A DNA stretch of 64,000 nt, taken from Saccharothrix carnea (GTDB lineage Bacteria > Actinomycetota > Actinomycetes > Mycobacteriales > Pseudonocardiaceae). Where the stretch lies: positions 853,121 through 917,120 of the forward strand of contig NZ_PYAX01000001.1 in assembly GCF_003014735.1 (NCBI RefSeq), in the 5' to 3' direction. The notes below the pieces were generated by a model that made no database searches, was not told the origin of the DNA, and was given only the letters and a program-made list of their open reading frames with translations. Shown in pieces: positions 19,383 to 27,949 of the stretch. The first letter of the stretch is position 1, and each line of letters begins with the position of its first letter. The position numbers were made by a program, and so were the translations under genes.

Positions 19383-22300
19383 TCAACCGGCGCGGGGGAT
19401 GTGCAACGGACCAAGTGCCAGCACCGCGCGGAACTCCTTGGGCGGCACGGGACGCGAGAACAGCCAGCCCTGGTAGGTGTCCACGCCGATGCCCCGCAGC
19501 ACCTGGAACTGCGTCGCGGTCTCCACGCCCTCGGCCACGCACCGGCGGTCCATCGCGCGGGCCATGTCGACCACCGCCTTGGCGACGGCGAAGTCGGACG
19601 GGTCCTTGCCCAGGCCCGACACGAACCGCCGGTCCACCTTGATGATCTGCGCGGGCAGGTCCTTGAGCCGGGCCAGCGACGAGTAGCCGGTGCCGAAGTC
19701 GTCCACGGCGAACCGGATGCCGCGCTCCACCAGCTCGTCCATCGTCTGGCGCACCCGGGACGGCAGGTCGACCAGCGCGGTCTCCACCAGTTCCAGCACC
19801 ACCCGGTCCCACGGGATGCCCGCCTCGGCGATCGCGTCGGCCACGATGTCGGCGAACTCCGGGTCGCCCGGCACCAGACCGGCCAGGTTCACCGCCACCG
19901 ACACCGGCTTGCCGCCCGGCTCGGGCCAGCTCGACGCCTCCTTCAACGCGGTCCGCAGCACCCAGCGGTCCAGCTCGCGCATCAGGTCGCCCTGCTCGGC
20001 CACGGGCAGGAAGATGTCCGGCGGCAGCAGCCCGCGGTCCGGGTGCGGCCAGCGCACCAGCGCCTCCGCGGTCTGCACCACGCCGTCCACGCCGACCACC
20101 GGCTGGAAGTGCAGCGCCAACCCGTCCTGCTGCAACGCCTCCCGCAGCTGGCCCTCCAGGTGCACCTGCCGGTCGGCCGACGCGATCAGCGCCGCGCTGG
20201 CCAGCGACACCCGGCCCGCGCCGTTCCGCTTGGCCTCGAACATCGCCGCGTCGGCGAAGCGCAGCAGGTCGTTGCCGGTGGCACGGGAACCGTTCGGCAC
20301 GGCCGCGCCGATCGACGCCGACACCCGGACCAGCTGCCCGTGCACCGGCACCGCCGTGCGCAGCAGCCCGGCGACCCTCGTGGCCAGCGCGTCCACGCCG
20401 CCGACCTGGTCCAGGTTCTCGCAGATGATCACGTACTCGTCGCCGGACAGGCGGGCCGCCGTGCAGCCGTCGGGCAGGCCGCCCTCCAACCGCCGCGCCA
20501 GCGCCACCAGCAGCTCGTCACCGGCGTCGTGGCCCAGCGAGTCGTTGACCCGCTTGAAGTTGTCGATGTCGCAGAACAGCACCGCGACGTTCGACCGGGC
20601 GGGCGAGGCCAGCAGCTCGCCCAGCATCTCCTTGACCAGCGCCCGGTTCGGCAGGCCGGTCAGCTCGTCGTGCGTGGCCTGGTGCCGCAACGCCTCGGCC
20701 GTGCGGCGGCGCTCGGTGATGTCCTGGAACACGATCAGCCAGAACCGGCGGCCGTCGTCCTGCACGGACAACGCGATGTGCAGCTCGCAGTACACCTGCA
20801 CGCCGTCGCGGCGGACCAGGATGCGCTGCGGGACCTTGTGGGTGCGCTCGGCGTCCGGCGCGGACATCTCGTCGATCGACGGCAACCCGCCGCTGGTGTC
20901 GTCCGGGTGGGTGAGCCGGCTCGCGGTCATGCCGCGCAGCTGCTCCAGGTCCATGCCCAGCAGGTCGCACAGTGCGTCGTTGGCGTCGACCAGCCGCTCG
21001 CCCTCGTCGAACAGGCCGATGCCGACCGGGGTGAGCGACACCAGGTCCGCGAAGCGCTGGCTGGACCGTTTCATCCTGGTCTCGGCGGCGCGCTGCTCGG
21101 TGATGTCCTGCGCCGTGCCGACTGCGAGCGGCAAGCAGTCCGGGCCCTTGACCACGACGCCGTAGCAGCGGAACACGCGCTGCCTGCCGTCGCGGCGCAC
21201 GATCCGGTGCTCCAGCTGGATCGGCACCTCTTCGGTGGCCAGCTGCTGCCACAGGTCGTCCACCCAGCCGCGGTCCTCGGGGTGCACCAGGTCGAGGTAG
21301 GTCTGGTAGCGGGTGCGCTCGTCGCGCGGCACGTCGAACAGCTCGTGCAGCATGTCCGACCACACCACGTCGCCGGTCTGCAGGTTCCACTCCCAGACGC
21401 CGAGCTGCGCGGCCTTCTGCGCGTCGGCGAGCCGGCGGCGGTCGTCGCGGAGCTGGCGCTCCAGCGCGCGGGCCTCGGTCACGTCCTGGACGGTGCCGTG
21501 CAGCAGGCTGACCGTGCCGCCCTCGAACTCGGCCCGCGCGCGGCACACGTAGACGCGGTCGCCGACCTCGCTGCGCACCTCGGCCTCCAGCGTCCGGCCC
21601 TCGGTCGCGGTGCCGCCGTCCTCCAGCCTCAACAGCTTGCGGCGCAGGTCCTTCAGCGCGCCCCGGTCCTCCGGGTGCACGCCGCACAGCAGGTCGTCGT
21701 CGGGGACGACGCCCAGCTCGGCGTACATCTCCAGCAGCACCTCGCTGCGGTGCACCGCGCCGGACGCGACGTCGTAGCTCCAGCTGCCCATGCGCGCGAG
21801 GCGCTGCGCCTCCAGCAGCCGGGCGCGCTCGGTCTCCAGGGCGCGGTCGGACCGCCACTGGTCGGTGATGTCGCGGATGTAGCCGGTGATGAACTGGGTC
21901 CGACCGTCGGATCTCAACTTCGCCTCGGCGACACCGCGGATCCACCGCTGCTCGCCGCCGGGCAGGATGATCCGGTAGACGATGTCGATCGGGTTGCCGT
22001 CGATCTCGCGGTTGGCCCAGTAGCGGGCGACCATCTCGTAGTCGTCGGGGTGCACCACGTCCAGCACGGCCTGCGCGCCGGGCACCACCTCGCCGGGCCG
22101 CACGCCCAGCATCTCGTAGTGCGACTCGGACCAGACCGTGACGCCGGTGTCCGGGTCGTACTCCCACGAGCCGATCTGCGCGACCCGCTGCACGGTGCGC
22201 AGCCTGCGCTGCTCGTCCCGCAGGTCTTCGGCGGCCTGCGCCAGGTCGGACACGTCGACCATCAGCACGGCGTGCAAACCGGTACCGGGTACCTGGGTGC

Positions 22301-22580
22301 GCACCACGCGGACCGGCACCAGCCCGCCATCGGCCTGGTGCAGGCGCAGGTCGTCGGGGCCGCCGAGCAGCAGTTCGCCCAGCGAACGGCCGACGAGGTC
22401 GTCGGCGGACCGGGCCTTGGTCAGCGCCACCGCGGCGGCGCCGGCCCGCATGACCACGCCCTTGGGATCGCACAGCAGCGTGGGCGCCTCGGGCAGCGCG
22501 ATGCCGGCCAGCGCCACGTCGCCGTTCTGCGGACGCGCTGGGTCGAGCATCACCGGAGCGCGTCCAACCCGCTTGGGCAC
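19383..22580 (-). CDS. Multi-PAS diguanylate cyclase/phosphodiesterase (GGDEF-EAL)
   Basis: A 1065-residue signalling protein with about five successive PAS/PAC units up to residue 640. WEYDPDTGVTVWSESHYEML, WSYDVASGAVHRSEVL and WEWNLQTGDVVWSDML mark three. A GGDEF domain follows (HDELTGLPNRALVKEML; the signature is SGDEY, an acceptable active-site variant), then an EAL domain (AEALVRWPHP, LVETALVD, FAVDDFGTGYSSLARL, IIKVDRRFV, AEGVET). Both catalytic halves look intact, so it may make and break cyclic di-GMP. No membrane segment is seen, so it is probably cytosolic. The GTG start has GGAAGGTGGG just upstream. A strong hairpin sits in the leader (22639-22679). Confidence 0.93.
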   Translation of the reverse strand: MPKRVGRAPVMLDPARPQNGDVALAGIALPEAPTLLCDPKGVVMRAGAAAVALTKARSADDLVGRSLGELLLGGPDDLRLHQADGGLVPVRVVRTQVPGTGLHAVLMVDVSDLAQAAEDLRDEQRRLRTVQRVAQIGSWEYDPDTGVTVWSESHYEMLGVRPGEVVPGAQAVLDVVHPDDYEMVARYWANREIDGNPIDIVYRIILPGGEQRWIRGVAEAKLRSDGRTQFITGYIRDITDQWRSDRALETERARLLEAQRLARMGSWSYDVASGAVHRSEVLLEMYAELGVVPDDDLLCGVHPEDRGALKDLRRKLLRLEDGGTATEGRTLEAEVRSEVGDRVYVCRARAEFEGGTVSLLHGTVQDVTEARALERQLRDDRRRLADAQKAAQLGVWEWNLQTGDVVWSDMLHELFDVPRDERTRYQTYLDLVHPEDRGWVDDLWQQLATEEVPIQLEHRIVRRDGRQRVFRCYGVVVKGPDCLPLAVGTAQDITEQRAAETRMKRSSQRFADLVSLTPVGIGLFDEGERLVDANDALCDLLGMDLEQLRGMTASRLTHPDDTSGGLPSIDEMSAPDAERTHKVPQRILVRRDGVQVYCELHIALSVQDDGRRFWLIVFQDITERRRTAEALRHQATHDELTGLPNRALVKEMLGELLASPARSNVAVLFCDIDNFKRVNDSLGHDAGDELLVALARRLEGGLPDGCTAARLSGDEYVIICENLDQVGGVDALATRVAGLLRTAVPVHGQLVRVSASIGAAVPNGSRATGNDLLRFADAAMFEAKRNGAGRVSLASAALIASADRQVHLEGQLREALQQDGLALHFQPVVGVDGVVQTAEALVRWPHPDRGLLPPDIFLPVAEQGDLMRELDRWVLRTALKEASSWPEPGGKPVSVAVNLAGLVPGDPEFADIVADAIAEAGIPWDRVVLELVETALVDLPSRVRQTMDELVERGIRFAVDDFGTGYSSLARLKDLPAQIIKVDRRFVSGLGKDPSDFAVAKAVVDMARAMDRRCVAEGVETATQFQVLRGIGVDTYQGWLFSRPVPPKEFRAVLALGPLHIPRAG

Positions 22581-22638
22581 GGTCCCACCTTCCCGTGTCT
22601 ACGGCAGGGATGACCGGCCCGACCGCACCCAAAGACGG

Positions 22639-22679
22639 CGTCCCTCTCCACGGGCAATATTCACCCGAGGAGAGGGACG
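22639..22679 (-). other. Long hairpin upstream of the GGDEF-EAL gene
   Basis: An 11-bp perfect stem (CGTCCCTCTCC, 22639-22649, and its complement 22669-22679) continues inward after one mismatch with CGGG/CCCG, closing an AT-rich loop. It lies 59 bases before the GGDEF-EAL start and 125 bases after the malic enzyme stop, both leftward. It may be the malic enzyme terminator or a structured leader. Confidence 0.6.
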
Positions 22680-22716
22680 GTAGCGCTTCGGAGCGTCATC
22701 GCCCACCCCTCAACGG

Positions 22717-22738
22717 GCTAACGAAACAACACGTTAGC
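22717..22738 (-). terminator. Small hairpin after malic enzyme gene
   Basis: GCTAACG and CGTTAGC form a perfect 7-bp stem with an 8-base A-rich loop, 66 bases past the malic enzyme stop. It is a weak terminator candidate or a protein-binding palindrome. Confidence 0.4.
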
Positions 22739-22803
22739 GGTTCCGTTGCCTGTCGACGGGTACGGACGGATGCGGCCGGAGCTCTCCCAACTCCGACTTG
22801 GAG

Positions 22804-23991
22804 TCAGGCTACTCCGTCTTCGCGGGCTGCCAAGGCCACGGCGGCGGCCACTTCCGGGCCGACCCGCGGGTCGAGGGCGCTCGGCACGATCCGGTCGACC
22901 GAGAGGTCGTCCGCGGCGACCGCGGCGATGGCCTCCGCGGCGGCGAGCTTCATGCCCTCGGTGATCCTCTTCGCGCCCGCGTCCAGCGCGCCGCGGAAGA
23001 TGCCGGGGAACGCGAGCACGTTGTTGATCTGGTTGGGGAAGTCGCTGCGACCGGTGGCGACCACGGCGGCGTGCCGCCCGGCCACGTCCGGGTGCACCTC
23101 GGGGTCGGGGTTGGACAGCGCGAACACGATCGAGTCCTCGGCCATGCTCGCGATCAGCTCCTCGGGCACCTGCGACGAGGAGACGCCGACGAACACGTCC
23201 GCGCCGCGCAGGGCCTCGGCGATGCCGCCGCGCAGGCCACTGGCGTTGGTGACCTCGGCCAGCTGCGCCTTCACCGGGTTCAACCCGTCCCGGCCGACGT
23301 GCACGATGCCGCGCGAGTCGACCACGGTGACCTCGCCGATGCCCGCGGCCAGCAGGATCTTCGCGCACGCCACCCCGGCCGCGCCCGCGCCGGAGATGAC
23401 CACGCGCTGGTTCGCCACGTCCTTGCCCAGCACGGTGTTCGCGCCGCGCAGGGCGGCCAGCACCACGACCGCGGTGCCGTGCTGGTCGTCGTGCATGACC
23501 GGCACGTCCAACGCCTCGATCAGCCGGGCCTCCAGCTCGAAGCAGCGCGGCGCGGCGACGTCCTCCAGGTTGACCGCGCCGAACGACGGGCGCAGCCGGA
23601 CCAGCGTCTCCACGATCTCGTCCACGTCCGTGGTGTCCAGCACCAGCGGGATGGAGTCGAGGCCGCCGAACGTCTTGAACAGCGCCGCCTTGCCCTCCAT
23701 GACCGGCAGCGACGCGCTCGGGCCGATGTCGCCGAGGCCGAGCACGGCCGTGCCGTCGCTGACCACGGCGACCAGGCGGTGCGCCCACGTGTACTTGGCG
23801 GCCAGGGCCGGGTCCGCCGCGATCGCCCGGCTCACCCGCGCCACGCCCGGCGTGTAGGCGATGGAGAGGGCGCGCGGGTCCGCCAGTGACGCGGTCGCGC
23901 CCACGGCCAGCTTTCCGCCTTCGTGCGCGCGGAAGATTTCCTCGTCGCTCAATTCGGTGGTCATCTGGGGCTGGTCGTTGACTGCGGTCAA
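22804..23991 (-). CDS. NAD(P)-dependent malic enzyme
   Basis: Converts malate to pyruvate with CO2 release, feeding pyruvate and reducing power. 395 residues, the short bacterial form. Visible: [63 protein letters not shown], the Rossmann motif [15 protein letters not shown] and [10 protein letters not shown] chose a TTG start because a strong AGGAGG lies 6 bases before it; an ATG at 23964 would shorten the protein by nine residues. Cofactor preference cannot be fixed from sequence. Divergent from the epimerase gene. Confidence 0.94.
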   Translation of the reverse strand: MTAVNDQPQMTTELSDEEIFRAHEGGKLAVGATASLADPRALSIAYTPGVARVSRAIAADPALAAKYTWAHRLVAVVSDGTAVLGLGDIGPSASLPVMEGKAALFKTFGGLDSIPLVLDTTDVDEIVETLVRLRPSFGAVNLEDVAAPRCFELEARLIEALDVPVMHDDQHGTAVVVLAALRGANTVLGKDVANQRVVISGAGAAGVACAKILLAAGIGEVTVVDSRGIVHVGRDGLNPVKAQLAEVTNASGLRGGIAEALRGADVFVGVSSSQVPEELIASMAEDSIVFALSNPDPEVHPDVAGRHAAVVATGRSDFPNQINNVLAFPGIFRGALDAGAKRITEGMKLAAAEAIAAVAADDLSVDRIVPSALDPRVGPEVAAAVALAAREDGVA

Positions 23992-24278
23992 GGAAGTCCT
24001 CCTGCGGTGCGCGATAACCTGCGGCGCACCGGGACCGGCGTTGTCACGCGGGTCGACGGGGCCTGTCTGCGGTCGTCCACACGGTCTGTCGGACGGCTCT
24101 CTCGGGGCGGTGTGCGGGCAAGCATGGCAGTGTCACCGGCTGCTGTCTGCGGCGGGGATCACAGTTTTTCCGCAGGTCAGAGGTAGTGCCACAGAACGTA
24201 CGTCCGGTTTTCTGGACCGACCGGTCAGTTTCCGCAGGCAGGATCGGTCAAGAGCCGGCGCGTTCTAGGGTGTGCGCC

Positions 24279-24872
24279 ATGCAGGTACGTGAGTTGAAAA
24301 TTTCCGGCGCTTTCGAGTTCACCCCTTCGGTGTTCCCCGATGACCGCGGTTTGTTCGTCGCGCCGTACCAGGAAGCGGTGTTCACCGAAGCCGTCGGGCA
24401 CCCGCTCAAGGTCGCCCAGACCAACCACAGCGAGTCCAAGCGCGGAGTCGTGCGCGGCATCCACTACGCCGACACCCCGCCGGGGCAGTCCAAGTACGTG
24501 CACTGCCCACGCGGGCGGATGCTCGACGTCGTGGTGGACGTGCGCGTCGGTTCGCCGACGTTCGGCGAGTGGGACGCGGTGGAGCTGTCGGAGGAGGTGT
24601 TCAACTCCGTGTACCTGCCCGAGGGGCTGGGGCACGCGCTGATGGCACTGGAAGACGGCACGGTCGCGTCGTACCTGTGCTCGGAGGGGTTCAACCCGAA
24701 GGCCGAGCGCGGCCTGCACCCGTTGTCGATGGACCTGCCGTGGCCGGCCGACGTGGCGCCGGTGCTGTCGCCGAAGGACGCCGCCGCGCCGACGCTCGAC
24801 GAGGCACGTGACGCCGGCCTGCTGCCGTCGTACGACGAGTGCGTGGCCTGGTACGCGAAGCTGCGTTCGTGA
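24279..24872 (+). CDS. dTDP-4-dehydrorhamnose 3,5-epimerase-family protein (RmlC-like)
   Basis: A 197-residue cupin epimerase: FPDDRGLFVAPYQEAVF, NHSESKRGVVRGIHYADTPP, GRMLDVVVDVRVGSPTFGEW and YLPEGLGHALMALEDG follow the RmlC layout, including the catalytic His of the RG-[IL]-H-Y motif. RmlC enzymes epimerise dTDP-4-keto-6-deoxyglucose on the way to dTDP-rhamnose or to deoxysugars of natural products. No rmlA, B or D is in the window, so it is an orphan whose sugar pathway lies elsewhere. A 5-epimerase or 3-epimerase specificity (EvaD/NovW type) is possible. Confidence 0.85.
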   Translation: MQVRELKISGAFEFTPSVFPDDRGLFVAPYQEAVFTEAVGHPLKVAQTNHSESKRGVVRGIHYADTPPGQSKYVHCPRGRMLDVVVDVRVGSPTFGEWDAVELSEEVFNSVYLPEGLGHALMALEDGTVASYLCSEGFNPKAERGLHPLSMDLPWPADVAPVLSPKDAAAPTLDEARDAGLLPSYDECVAWYAKLRS

Positions 24873-24892
24873 GTCGTGCTCCGACCGGCGGC

Positions 24893-25228
24893 TCAGCCCT
24901 TCGCGGCCGGCCGCCGGCGGAGCGGTCGCGGCCTCGGCCAGAGCCGGGCCCGGACCACGCCGACCACCTCGGCGGCGCCGAGCGTCCGTGAGTCGGTGGA
25001 GGCGAACGGGTTGTCGCCCTCCACGTGCCAGCCGGTCCCGTCGCGCCGGACGGCCCGCTTCACGGACAGCTGCCCGGGCCGCGCCGCCCACCTGACCAGC
25101 ACAAGATCGCCCGCCGCCGGCGGTTTCCCGTACTTGACCCACACCACGTCGCCCGTCCTCAGGGTGGGCACCATCGAGGGTCCGACCACCCGAACCAGCG
25201 GCAACGGGTTGGCTTCCGGCCGTGCCAA
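24893..25228 (-). CDS. sodX: Nickel-type superoxide dismutase maturation protease
   Basis: A 111-residue S26 (signal peptidase-like) serine protease: the active-site region VVGPSMVPTLRTGDVVWVK carries the catalytic Ser, KRAVRRDG the Lys, and EGDNPFASTDSR the closing box. It lacks an obvious membrane anchor, as known for SodX. It cuts the leader from pro-SodN so that the nickel-binding His becomes the N-terminus. It lies divergently next to sodN, the classical arrangement, which makes the assignment strong. Confidence 0.93.
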   Translation of the reverse strand: MARPEANPLPLVRVVGPSMVPTLRTGDVVWVKYGKPPAAGDLVLVRWAARPGQLSVKRAVRRDGTGWHVEGDNPFASTDSRTLGAAEVVGVVRARLWPRPRPLRRRPAAKG

Positions 25229-25306
25229 CGATCACCTCCACCTGCTCGCGCCGAGGCCCCGGAGTAGGGTTCGTCACGTCGGAGCATCCACTGTCAGGGA
25301 GGAAAG

Positions 25307-25726
25307 ATGCGACTTCTGTCGCGCATCCGTTCACTCCGCCGCCCGCTCCTGGAGGCCACCGCGCACTGCGACCTCCCGTGCGGTGTTTACGACCCGGCCC
25401 AGGCCCGGATCGAGGCCGAGTCGGTCAAGGCGATTCAGGAGAAGTACCAGGCGAACGAGGACCCGGAGTTCCGCGCCCGTGCCATCCTGATCAAGGAGCA
25501 GCGGTCGGAGCTCGTCAAGCACCACCTGTGGGTGCTGTGGACCGACTACTTCAAGCCGCCGCACTTCGAGAAGTACCCGGAGCTGCACGACCTGTTCAAC
25601 CGGGCGACGAAGGCGGCGGGCGCGTCGGGCGCGAAGGGCTCCATGGACCCGGCCAAGGGCCAGGAGCTGCTCGACCTGATCGCCCAGATCGACAAGATCT
25701 TCTGGGAGACCAAGGCCGCGGCCTGA
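25307..25726 (+). CDS. sodN: Nickel superoxide dismutase precursor
   Basis: 139 residues. A basic leader of 19 residues ends just before the nickel hook HCDLPCGVYDP (His20, Cys21 and Cys25 of the precursor, becoming His1, Cys2 and Cys6). The four-helix-bundle body follows (VKAIQEKYQANEDPEFRARA, HLWVLWTDYFKPPHFEKYPE). It dismutes superoxide in the cytoplasm after cleavage by SodX. GGGAGGAAAG precedes the ATG. In Streptomyces sodN and the iron SOD are nickel-switched through Nur; no Nur box was recognised here. Confidence 0.97.
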   Translation: MRLLSRIRSLRRPLLEATAHCDLPCGVYDPAQARIEAESVKAIQEKYQANEDPEFRARAILIKEQRSELVKHHLWVLWTDYFKPPHFEKYPELHDLFNRATKAAGASGAKGSMDPAKGQELLDLIAQIDKIFWETKAAA

Positions 25727-25740
25727 TCACTTGCGGCACA

Positions 25741-25781
25741 CGGCGCTGACCGGCGGAAGTCCTTTCCACCGGCCGGCGCCG
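25741..25781 (+). terminator. Terminator after sodN
   Basis: An 18-position imperfect stem (25741-25758 with 25764-25781) around a 5-base loop, with one wobble and two mismatches, begins 15 bases after the sodN stop. Confidence 0.75.
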
Positions 25782-25851
25782 TTCTGCGTTCACGGTCACC
25801 TTCGCGCGCCCTACGGCCCCAGGCGAGGCGGACCTCCGTAAGCTGCGAGCC

Positions 25852-26457
25852 GTGACCTCACACGTCTACCTGCTCCGGCACGGTCAAACCGAGTGGTCCG
25901 AGAGCGGGCGGCACACCGGGCTGACCGACGTCCCCCTCACCGAGACCGGGGTGCAGCAGGCCCGGCGCGCGGGGGCCGTGCTGGCCCGGCTGCGCGCCAC
26001 CGACCTGCCGCCCGCCCTGGTGCTGGCGAGTCCCCGGCAGCGGGCTTGGCGGACGGCCGAGCTGGCCGGGCTGCACGACGTGGAGCGCACCGAGGAGCTC
26101 GCCGAGTGGGACTACGGCGACTACGAGGGCCTGACCACGCCCCAGATCCGGGAGACCGACCCCGGCTGGACGGTCTGGACCCACGCCGTGCCCGGCGGCG
26201 AGACGCACGACGAGGTCGCCGCCCGCGCCGCCAAGGTGCTCGACCGCGCGCGGCAGGCGTTGACCGGCGGTGACGTGGTGCTGGTCGGGCACGGGCACTT
26301 CAGCCGCGTGCTCATCGCCACCTGGCTCAACCTGCCGCCGAGCGAGGGTGTCCACTTCGGACTGGACCCGGCCGGTACGACGGTGCTCGGCGACGAGCGC
26401 GGCGACCCGCAGGTCCGCCGGCTGAACGTCCCGGCCTGGGAGGTCGACGTTGACTGA
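25852..26457 (+). CDS. Histidine phosphatase family protein
   Basis: A 201-residue phosphoglycerate-mutase-like phosphatase: LLRHGQTEWSESGRHTGLTD carries the RHG catalytic His and Arg, SPRQRAW the second Arg, EWDYGDYEG the acid, and VLVGHGHFSRVL the second His. It probably hydrolyses a small phosphoester in the cytoplasm; acid-phosphatase-like relatives act on sugar phosphates or nucleotides. GTG start. It overlaps the next acetyltransferase gene by eight bases, so the two are co-translated. Confidence 0.9.
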   Translation: MTSHVYLLRHGQTEWSESGRHTGLTDVPLTETGVQQARRAGAVLARLRATDLPPALVLASPRQRAWRTAELAGLHDVERTEELAEWDYGDYEGLTTPQIRETDPGWTVWTHAVPGGETHDEVAARAAKVLDRARQALTGGDVVLVGHGHFSRVLIATWLNLPPSEGVHFGLDPAGTTVLGDERGDPQVRRLNVPAWEVDVD

Positions 26458-26935
26458 CCCCCGGATCAGGCGCATCCGCGAGGAGGACGTGCCCGCCGTC
26501 GTCGGGCTGGTCGAGGAGCTGGCCGAGTACGAACGCGCCCGGCACGAGTGCCACCTGACCGCCGAGCAGCTGCACGACGCGCTGTTCCGCCCCTCGCCCG
26601 CCCTGTTCGGCCACGTGGCCGAAGTGGACGGTCAGGTCGTCGGCACGGCCCTGTGGTTCCTCAACTTCTCCACCTGGCGCGGCACGCACGGCATCTACCT
26701 CGAAGACCTCTACGTCCAGCCGGACCAGCGCAAGAGCGGCCTCGGTCGGGCGCTCCTGCAAGCCCTCGCCCAGGAGTGCGTCGCCCGCGGTTACGCGCGG
26801 CTGGAGTGGTGGGTGCTCGACTGGAACGCGCCCGCTATCGGCTTCTACAAGTCGCTCGGCGCGACGCCGATGGACGAGTGGACCGTCTTCCGCCTGACCG
26901 ACGACGACCTCACCCGACTGGGACGGGGCGACTGA
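26450..26935 (+). CDS. GNAT acetyltransferase, diamine/spermidine N-acetyltransferase-like
   Basis: 161 residues. The SSAT-like signature is clear: NFSTWRGTHGIYLEDLYVQP, the acetyl-CoA loop RKSGLGRALL and LEWWVLDWNAPAIGFYKSLG, ending MDEWTVFRL. Eukaryotic and bacterial SSAT enzymes acetylate spermidine, spermine, diamines or thialysine. It starts at a TTG inside the phosphatase gene, supported by GGGAGG six bases upstream. Substrate is inference; a link to the polyamine-synthase homologue at 15953 is possible but the genes are 9 kb apart. Confidence 0.85.
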   Translation: MTDPRIRRIREEDVPAVVGLVEELAEYERARHECHLTAEQLHDALFRPSPALFGHVAEVDGQVVGTALWFLNFSTWRGTHGIYLEDLYVQPDQRKSGLGRALLQALAQECVARGYARLEWWVLDWNAPAIGFYKSLGATPMDEWTVFRLTDDDLTRLGRGD

Positions 26936-27410
26936 CGGCGGCCTGCCGGACCAACCCCACCCACCACACGAACGTGAACGCGATCACGGTCGGGTTCTTC
27001 ACGAACAGCAGCACGGCCAGGTAGGTCTGCCGCGCGCTCTCCGGCAGCAGCCCGCCGACCACCTGCTCCGCCCCCACGTCGAAGACCAGGAACGCCACCG
27101 ACAGCAGCGCGCCCTGCCACAGCAGGCTCGGCCAGTGCCGCGTCGCGAACGACCGCGCGTTCGCCCAGCTCACCCGCTCGCCACGGGTCGCCAGCCGCCA
27201 GATCACGACGACCAGCAGCACCCGTGCGGCCAGCACCACGACCTCCGACGCGAACCCGAGCGCCCCGGGCAGGCCCCAGTTCACCGCCACCAGCCGCTGC
27301 ACGGACGCCACGAGCGACAACCCGACGATCACCGCCCAGTGCCGCAGGTAGAACCGCCCGGCCCACCGCGGTACCTCCGCCGCCAGCCTCAGCTCCGTCA
27401 CCACACCCAT
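26910..27410 (-). CDS. Four-helix membrane protein of unknown function
   Basis: About 166 residues from ATG 27410 (an ATG at 27419 adds three). Four hydrophobic stretches are seen: HWAVIVGLSLVASVQRLVAV, EVVVLAARVLLVVVIWRLAT, LLWQGALLSVAFLVFDVGAE and AVLLFVKNPTVIAFTFVWWV. No family recognised. It converges on and overlaps the acetyltransferase tail by 26 bases. Its promoter faces the MarR gene, with a palindrome between them, so it is the likely target of that regulator. Confidence 0.75.
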   Translation of the reverse strand: MGVVTELRLAAEVPRWAGRFYLRHWAVIVGLSLVASVQRLVAVNWGLPGALGFASEVVVLAARVLLVVVIWRLATRGERVSWANARSFATRHWPSLLWQGALLSVAFLVFDVGAEQVVGGLLPESARQTYLAVLLFVKNPTVIAFTFVWWVGLVRQAAVSRPVPVG

Positions 27411-27435
27411 CCCCCTCATCCGCCAAACATTTTAG

Positions 27436-27449
27436 TTCAGTGTACTGAA
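27436..27449. promoter_or_regulatory. Palindromic MarR-type operator
   Basis: TTCAGT-GT-ACTGAA, a perfect 6+6 inverted repeat in an AT-rich pocket between the divergent membrane-protein and marR genes, 26 bases before the marR ATG. Placement and symmetry fit autoregulation by the adjacent MarR protein. Confidence 0.7.
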
Positions 27450-27474
27450 ATATCGAGCGCGGTAAAGTGACGGC

Positions 27475-27924
27475 ATGGACGGGCGGGACTTCGGACGTGA
27501 GCTGAGCACGGCGGTGGTCGCGTTCCACGAGGCCGTGGGCGCACGGCTGGGCGTGACAGCGGTGGACCAGCGCGCGCTCGCGCTCATCGCCGGCAAGGGC
27601 CCGCTCTCGGCGGGCGAGCTGGCCAAGGAGATCAACCTGACCCCGGGCGCCGTCACCGGCGTCGCCGACCGGCTCGAACGCGCGGGCCTGGTGCGGCGCG
27701 AGCCCGACCCCGGTGACCGCAGGCGGGTGGTGCTCAGCGCGGTCCCCGGCGCGTTCGGGCAGGTCTTCGCCGGGCTGGGCGCGGCCATGGGCGAGCTGAC
27801 CGCGCGCTACAGCCCGCAGGAGCAGCAGGTGATCGCGGACTGGGTGGTCCGCACGGTCGACGTGCTGAAGGAGCAGACCCGCCTGCTCTCGGAGATCGGG
27901 AAGAACGCTCCCGACCGAACCTGA
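27475..27924 (+). CDS. MarR-family transcriptional regulator
   Basis: A 149-residue winged-helix dimeric regulator: LALIAGKGPLSAGELAKEIN is followed by recognition helix TPGAVTGVADRLERAGLVRR and the wing PDPGDRRRVVL. Both ends are helical, as expected for dimerisation. It probably represses itself and the divergent membrane protein through the palindrome at 27436-27449, released by a small lipophilic ligand as in other MarR proteins; the ligand is unknown. Confidence 0.92.
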   Translation: MDGRDFGRELSTAVVAFHEAVGARLGVTAVDQRALALIAGKGPLSAGELAKEINLTPGAVTGVADRLERAGLVRREPDPGDRRRVVLSAVPGAFGQVFAGLGAAMGELTARYSPQEQQVIADWVVRTVDVLKEQTRLLSEIGKNAPDRT

Positions 27925-27949
27925 TACGGCGGTTCGACGACCTGCGACA

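Noticed and set aside
18552..22613. A 1353-codon plus-strand open frame
   Set aside because: It lies antisense to the GGDEF-EAL gene, is His/Arg/Val/Gln-rich nonsense with no domains, and exists only because antisense stops are rare at this GC content.
24279..24872. Part of a deoxysugar or natural-product cluster
   Set aside because: No other sugar-nucleotide, glycosyltransferase, PKS or NRPS gene lies in the window.
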